From Meghimatium bilineatum (taxonomy: Eukaryota > Mollusca > Gastropoda > Stylommatophora > Philomycidae), in NCBI GenBank assembly GCA_034231615.1, contig CM067299.1:18070498-18134497 (forward strand): 64,000 bases of DNA, in the 5' to 3' direction. A program made the position numbers and the translations under genes. Numbering within the stretch: position 1 is the stretch's first letter; each line of letters begins with the position of its first letter. The notes under the pieces were generated by a model. It ran no database searches, was not told where the DNA came from, and was given only the letters and a program-made list of their open reading frames with translations. Below, piece by piece: positions 63,701 to 64,000 of the stretch.

Positions 63701-64000
63701 TGTAAATCGCTACAGAAACTTTAGGGATGAGCCCCAAAAGCAGTTGTTGGTGTCTTAAATCATCCTCTGGCACCTCCTGCAATTCTGCTGGTTGCCAAGC
63801 GTATTTGCTTTGCCTTTCCTTTGGAACTAATCCACAGAGTCAAGAGGGTGTTAGTGCAAATGGGCAAGACACTATCTTCATAAAACCTACTTGGACAAGC
63901 ACTAATGCATGAAATAAAGGAACAATATCTCGGCAATTTACACTGGCATGCTTCCTGTTTTTGTGTAAAGATGCAAAATGCCATCATATTATTGCCCTGA
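63701..64000 (+). other. Unannotated intronic end of window
   Basis: Open frames of 61 and 75 residues on opposite strands; no motif or integrin-like exon recognised. Confidence 0.5.

Overview
This is a eukaryotic, metazoan window: AT-rich, almost entirely intronic and intergenic, packed with minisatellites, decayed non-LTR retrotransposons and short retroposons, with one 100-base assembly gap (19624-19723). The only host gene I can support is an integrin alpha subunit on the + strand, seen as seven tiny exons (44-90 bp, about 457 coding bases in all) scattered over 41.5 kb. The protein type, the retroelement set and the (GAA)n-tailed short repeats suggest a lophotrochozoan. I favour a mollusc, perhaps a pulmonate or other heterobranch snail, but the species call is inference.

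The visible exons encode blade 3 of the beta-propeller (FG-GAP domain), the region that builds much of the alpha-chain ligand site in RGD-type integrins. In order they are: exon A (21567-21646) and its paralogous copy exon B (36083-36144); a single exon with the GAPGSWYWQG motif (42318-42366); exon C (53556-53645) and exon D (53708-53794), two alternative GQLF...Y(M/L)G exons only 62 nt apart; then exons E (60214-60258) and F (63073-63116). All have AG/GT borders and compatible phases. The 5' part (signal peptide, blades 1-2) and the 3' part (blades 4-7, legs, membrane segment) lie outside the window or were not recognised.

The layout predicts two independent mutually exclusive splice choices. 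A versus B is enforced by reading frame: both are 2 mod 3, and including both or neither creates a stop in the 42318 exon. C versus D is likely enforced sterically by the 62-nt intron, whose best branch point is about 34 nt from the donor. Together they would give 2 x 2 isoforms of one ligand-binding face. This is the most exciting feature of the window.

Region by region: 1-21 kb is upstream intron or intergenic, with a 30-bp satellite, RTE-type fragments, a jockey-type endonuclease fragment and many minisatellites (20, 28, 29, 36, 37 and 62 bp units). 21.5-42.4 kb holds exons A, B and the single exon, a 59-bp array, a 48/49-bp array of about 1.25 kb and a 66/54-bp array just downstream of exon B. 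42.4-53.5 kb is one intron holding three jockey-type pol relics (two in inverted arrangement), nested short retroposons and two hAT MITEs with perfect 8-bp target duplications. 53.5-64 kb holds exons C-F with further MITEs and SINEs. No tRNA gene, rRNA gene, CRISPR array or bacterial-type gene was found.
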